64,000 nt of DNA, taken from positions 1 through 64,000 of the forward strand of contig JAJYLH010000031.1 of assembly GCA_021787845.1 (NCBI GenBank), given 5' to 3'. The position numbers and the translations under genes were made by a program. Each line of letters opens with the position of its first letter. Position 1 is the first letter of the stretch. Shown here piece after piece: positions 60,827 through 64,000 of this stretch. Source of the DNA: Myxococcales bacterium. Lineage in GTDB: Bacteria > Myxococcota > Myxococcia > Myxococcales > JAJYLH01. A model generated the notes under the pieces. The model was given only the letters and a program-made list of their open reading frames with translations. It did not search any database and was not told the origin of the DNA.

Positions 60827-60958
60827 ATCCACCGGCGCGGCGGAATCGGTCCCCAGGTCCTCGACCGCGTAGCCCTTCGCGGTCGGGTGGCGCCCGAGCA
60901 CCTCCTTCAGCCGATACCCGGTGTGGTCGGACGCGATCGCGATGCGAGGTCTCGTCAT
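60827..60958 (-). pseudogene. rpiB: ribose-5-phosphate isomerase B N-terminal fragment
   Basis: MTRPRIAIASDHTGYRLKEVLGRHPTAKGYAVEDLGTDSAAPVD, then homology stops next to REP-like/copy C sequence. Confidence 0.75.
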
Positions 60959-61018
60959 CTCTTCACTCCGCCACGTCTCCTCCTCGCGAGCCTGCGCCCG
61001 CCTCGGAAGAGAATCTGC

Positions 61019-61045
61019 TAACGCTTCTGCGCGCTCGCCTGTCAT
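61019..61045 (+). promoter_or_regulatory. candidate ECF sigma promoter TAACGCTT-N13-TGTCAT (autoregulatory)
   Basis: Identical bipartite motif and spacing to 62600-62626. Confidence 0.6.
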
Positions 61046-61055
61046 GCTGCCGGCG

Positions 61056-61619
61056 ATGGCTGGCGGTCCGGCGGACGACACAGCAGACCTCGTGCGGCGC
61101 GCCCGCCAAGGCGACGCGCCAGCGCTGGAGGCCCTCGCCCGACGGCATCTGCGCGCGGCACACGCGGTTGCGCTGAGCGTCGTACGCCAGGTGGACCTGG
61201 CCGAGGACGTGGCGCAGGACGCTTTCGTCGTCGCGATGGAGCGGCTCGAGGACTGTCGGGAGCCCGCGCGCTTCGCCGGATGGCTGCTGGCGATCGTCCG
61301 CACGCGAGCGCTGAACCGGTTGCAGAGCGGGCGGGTACACGAGGCCGGTGTGCTCCGGCTGGTCGATGCCGCGCCCAGCAGCGCGTCGCCGGACGACGCA
61401 CGCGTCGACCTGCGGCGGCGGCTGCTCAATGCGCTGGCAGGCCTGCCGCAGCCGCAGCGCGAGGTGGTGCTCCTGCACGACCTCGAAGGCTGGAAGCACG
61501 GAGAAATCGCCGCGGCGCTGGGAATCAGCGAAGTGATGTCGCGCCAGCACCTGTTCCAAGCGCGAAGGACGTTGCGCGAGCGACTCGCCGACGAGGCGGA
61601 GGCGGAGCATGGATTCTGA
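61056..61619 (+). CDS. ECF-type RNA polymerase sigma factor
   Basis: 'LVRRARQGDAPALEALARRHLRAAHAVALSVVRQVDLAEDVAQDAFVVAMERL', 'LPQPQREVVLLHDLEGWKHGEIAAALGISEV'. ATG at 61044 also possible. Confidence 0.92.
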   Translation: MAGGPADDTADLVRRARQGDAPALEALARRHLRAAHAVALSVVRQVDLAEDVAQDAFVVAMERLEDCREPARFAGWLLAIVRTRALNRLQSGRVHEAGVLRLVDAAPSSASPDDARVDLRRRLLNALAGLPQPQREVVLLHDLEGWKHGEIAAALGISEVMSRQHLFQARRTLRERLADEAEAEHGF

Positions 61620-61947
61620 CAAGCTCGACCTGTCGGCGCTCGATCCGGCCGGCGATCCGGCGCGCTGGGAAGCGCTCGTTCGACGCACCGTCGCGCGCAG
61701 CATCGCCGTCCGCCGGCGCGCGAGCATTCCCGCGCTCGTCGCCCGCTGGGCTCGCCCCGCTCTCGCCGCCGCCGCCTCGCTCGCGCTGGTGTCCTGGGGC
61801 ACCGTCTACTTCACCGCGCCGCCGGCCGCGTCGAGCTCGCAGTCGGCAAGCGACCCCGCGAGCGCGCTCGTCAGGTGGGCCGAGACCGGCAAGCTGCCGG
61901 ACACCGCGTCGCTCCTGAACACCCTGGGAGGCGGCCATGAGCGGTGA
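61609..61947 (+). CDS. putative anti-sigma factor / single-pass membrane protein
   Basis: Overlaps sigma gene end; one TM segment 'PALAAAASLALVSWGTVYF'. Confidence 0.65.
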   Translation: MDSDKLDLSALDPAGDPARWEALVRRTVARSIAVRRRASIPALVARWARPALAAAASLALVSWGTVYFTAPPAASSSQSASDPASALVRWAETGKLPDTASLLNTLGGGHER

Positions 61948-62338
61948 AACGTCGCGCCGGGTGCAACTCGTCACCGCGCTCGTGCTCCTCGCGACCTTCG
62001 TCCTCGGAGGCCTTTCCGGCGCGGCTGTCGATCGGCTCTTCGCCAGACGCCCGCCGCCACCCCCTCCGGGGGCGCCCCTGCTCCCACCGGGGCTGCTCGA
62101 TCTTTCTGCCTCCCAGCGCGCCGCCGTCGGCGCCATCGAGGAGAAGCATCGCCCCGCGCTCGAAGCCATCGTCGAAGCATCGTTCCCCAAGGTGCGCGCG
62201 ATTGAAGTCGAGATGCATCGCGAGATCCGCGAGGTGCTGACGCCATCACAACGGCAGAAGCTCGATGCGTTCGTCGCCCGCCACGGTCCTCCGCCTGGAC
62301 CCGGGGTCAATCCCAGGCCGCCACCACCGCCCCGATAG
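61937..62338 (+). CDS. CpxP/Spy-like periplasmic protein (putative heavy-metal sensor family)
   Basis: N-terminal TM, 'LDLSASQRAAVGAIEEKHRPALEAI...REIREVLTPSQRQKLDAFV'. Confidence 0.65.
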   Translation: MSGETSRRVQLVTALVLLATFVLGGLSGAAVDRLFARRPPPPPPGAPLLPPGLLDLSASQRAAVGAIEEKHRPALEAIVEASFPKVRAIEVEMHREIREVLTPSQRQKLDAFVARHGPPPGPGVNPRPPPPPR

Positions 62339-62599
62339 ATCGGTCAGAGCCCAGTCCAGTAGGATGGACAGTCCCGTCGAGCGCAGCTCTTCGCGCTCGG
62401 CGGGCTGTTCGTCCGAGAGCGATCGTGCCGGATCTTCTTGACGGTTCATGGGCATCGGCCCGCCGTCACACGTTCGCTCTGGAACGACGGGCAGCCCGAA
62501 GCCCTGCGGGCTCCGGGCCTGCCCATCCTACCGTCTGTCGCCCTGTCGCCGCTGGCGGCGAGGCACGATCTGTTTACGTTCGGTCCTCTCCACACCTCC

Positions 62600-62626
62600 T
62601 AACGCTTTCGCGAGGTGTCCTGTCAT
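62600..62626 (+). promoter_or_regulatory. candidate ECF sigma promoter TAACGCTT-N13-TGTCAT
   Basis: Same motif as upstream of the sigma gene; 66 bp before ATG 62692. Confidence 0.6.
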
Positions 62627-62634
62627 CAGCTCGG

Positions 62635-62657
62635 ACCGGCCCGATGGACGGGCCGGT
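62635..62657. other. 5'-leader hairpin ACCGGCCCG-ATGGA-CGGGCCGGT
   Basis: Perfect 9-bp stem between the candidate promoter and the start codon. Confidence 0.7.
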
Positions 62658-62691
62658 CGTCGGTGAAACCCTTCACCTTCGGAGGCATGAC

Positions 62692-63207
62692 ATGACGTGG
62701 AGAACGAAGCTCGCAACAGGAATCGGCGCCGCGGTGTCGCTGATGGCGGTCGGCGCCTGTGGCACGCCGAACTCGCAAGCGACCGGGAGCGGCAGCGGTT
62801 CGGCAGCGCTGGCCATCGGCAACGAGAACGGCGGGAGCGCGAGCGATGCCAAGGCTCCGCAGGGCCCGCCGCCGCAGGCCGCCCTCGACGCTTGCGCCAA
62901 CCTCTCCCAGGGCGATGCCTGCTCGTTCACCGACCGCGGCCACGACCTCGCGGGCACCTGCGACGCGCCCGAGGGCAAGCCGCTCGCGTGCCGGCCGGCC
63001 GGCGGGCCCGATGGCCAGGGCCCGCAGGGCCAGCAGCGTCCGCCGCGCCCGCCCCAGGCGGCCATCGACGCCTGCCAGAACCTGTCGAGCGGCGCCTCGT
63101 GCTCGTTCACGCTCGAGGGCCAGACCCTGACCGGAACCTGCCGGGCACCTCAGGGGAAGCCGCTCGCGTGCATGCCCGACCACATGCCGCCACGGCCGCA
63201 AGGCTGA
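62692..63207 (+). CDS. small lipoprotein with duplicated Cys-containing motif
   Basis: Lipobox 'LMAVGACG'; two copies of 'PPQAAxDACxNLSxGxxCSFTxxGxxLxGTCxAPxGKPLACxP'. GGAGG upstream. Confidence 0.82.
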   Translation: MTWRTKLATGIGAAVSLMAVGACGTPNSQATGSGSGSAALAIGNENGGSASDAKAPQGPPPQAALDACANLSQGDACSFTDRGHDLAGTCDAPEGKPLACRPAGGPDGQGPQGQQRPPRPPQAAIDACQNLSSGASCSFTLEGQTLTGTCRAPQGKPLACMPDHMPPRPQG

Positions 63208-63263
63208 GGGCTTTCGTCTCCGATCATGGCCGGGAGTCGTCGCGGCTCCCGGCCGCATCGGCG

Positions 63264-63372
63264 TCAGAACGTGCCACCGGCCTCGATGCTGCCGAGCCCG
63301 AGGCCGTAGACCCCCACCGGAAGGTCGCTGGTGTTGCGGGTCAGGATGCCCAGGTCGAACACGCCGGCATCG
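63264..63372 (-). pseudogene. C-terminal remnant, possibly outer-membrane beta-barrel protein
   Basis: 'VNDAGVFDLGILTRNTSDLPVGVYGLGLGSIEAGGTF*' ending in Phe; upstream part replaced by repeat copy D. Confidence 0.45.
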
Positions 63373-63545
63373 TTCACGGGCAGGGAGGGTAGATGTTTCT
63401 GTCCGAAAGCGTCAAGTCGAGCGCGTTCGCCCGGCGTCGAGATGAGCCTCTCCCGGCGGGCCGACACCTGAGCGCCCGAGGAGGAGCTGCCGGAAGGATC
63501 GATGGGAGCTACGCCGCCACCAGCGGTGGGCCGCGGGCGTGGTTC
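63373..63545. repeat. dispersed non-coding repeat, copy D
   Basis: TGTCCGAAAGCGTCAAGTCGAGCGC...CCTCTCCCGGCGGGCC...GGAGCTACGCCGCCACCAGCGGTGGGCCGCGGGCG. Confidence 0.9.
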
Positions 63546-63725
63546 GACAAGCGTTGCGCGGGGCTGACGCCCGCCACCCAATCGCACGAGCCACGACCAG
63601 TAGTGCCCGCCCTCTGGCCGGGCACGACGACGCCGGGCCAGAGATCCGGCACTACTATCGCGACGCTGTGCGTCGAGAATCTGCGCTCGCCGACAAGACT
63701 TCGCGGCTCAGTCGCTGACCATGAG

Positions 63726-63959
63726 TCAGCGGTTCGGGTGGTGCAGCACGGCGATCGGGCGCGGGCGTCCCTTGCAGCGAGAACATTCGAGCGCGTCGCC
63801 GCCCCAGGTCCGGCGGAACAGCTCGGCCCAGAGGAGGCGCTCGGCCTGCGGCGGGGGAGCAGCGCCTCGCTCGCCGCCGCCTCGTCGCGGTGGTGCTCGC
63901 AGGCCGAGCCCCGGCGCTTCGTCGGCGCCGGCACCACGATCCCTCGACTGTGCTGCCAT
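63726..63959 (-). pseudogene. IS91-like transposase C-terminal remnant
   Basis: 'PQAERLLWAELFRRTWGGDALECSRCKGRPRPIAVLHHPNR', near-identical to 56.1 kb remnant. Confidence 0.72.
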
Positions 63960-64000
63960 GAAAAAGGGCCCGTAACCCCGCGAAAGTCCTGCACTTCGCC

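Noticed and set aside
62246-62455. 69-aa minus ORF (MNRQEDPARSLSDEQPAEREELRSTGLSILLDWALTDL)
   Set aside because: Possibly a remnant, but overlaps the end of the CpxP/Spy-like gene and has no recognisable family.

Overview
High-GC, Myxococcota/deltaproteobacteria-like chromosomal window. Functions and coordinates were read by eye from the sequence and ORF translations; no search or computation was run. Left part (0-10 kb): a SpvB/TcB-like secreted protein with a nuclease-like C-terminal domain, an adjacent small putative immunity gene, and a BNR/PKD-type secreted protein, bracketed by inverted copies of a 21-bp repeat. Middle: glyoxylate shunt genes (malate synthase, isocitrate lyase), SDR, infA, deoxynucleoside kinase, GH38 and GH92 mannosidases, a membrane-anchored reductive-dehalogenase-like protein and a GT39-like membrane protein. 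From 49.4 kb leftward runs a long minus-strand block: FimT/PilV/PilW/PilX/PilY1-type minor pilin genes behind a candidate sigma-54 promoter, followed by two giant tandem paralogous Ig/PKD-like repeat lipoproteins. Then an alpha-amylase-family protein, Der GTPase and an FkbM methyltransferase. The right end (55.8-64 kb) is a repeat-scarred accessory region with IS91-like transposase remnants, copies of a dispersed non-coding repeat, truncated genes (rpiB, a response regulator, an outer-membrane-protein tail), several tandem arrays, a 705-aa protein with a putative PD-(D/E)XK (Mrr-like) domain plus a putative PIN-like domain (best candidate for an undescribed defence gene), and an ECF sigma operon whose promoter motif recurs upstream of a downstream lipoprotein.
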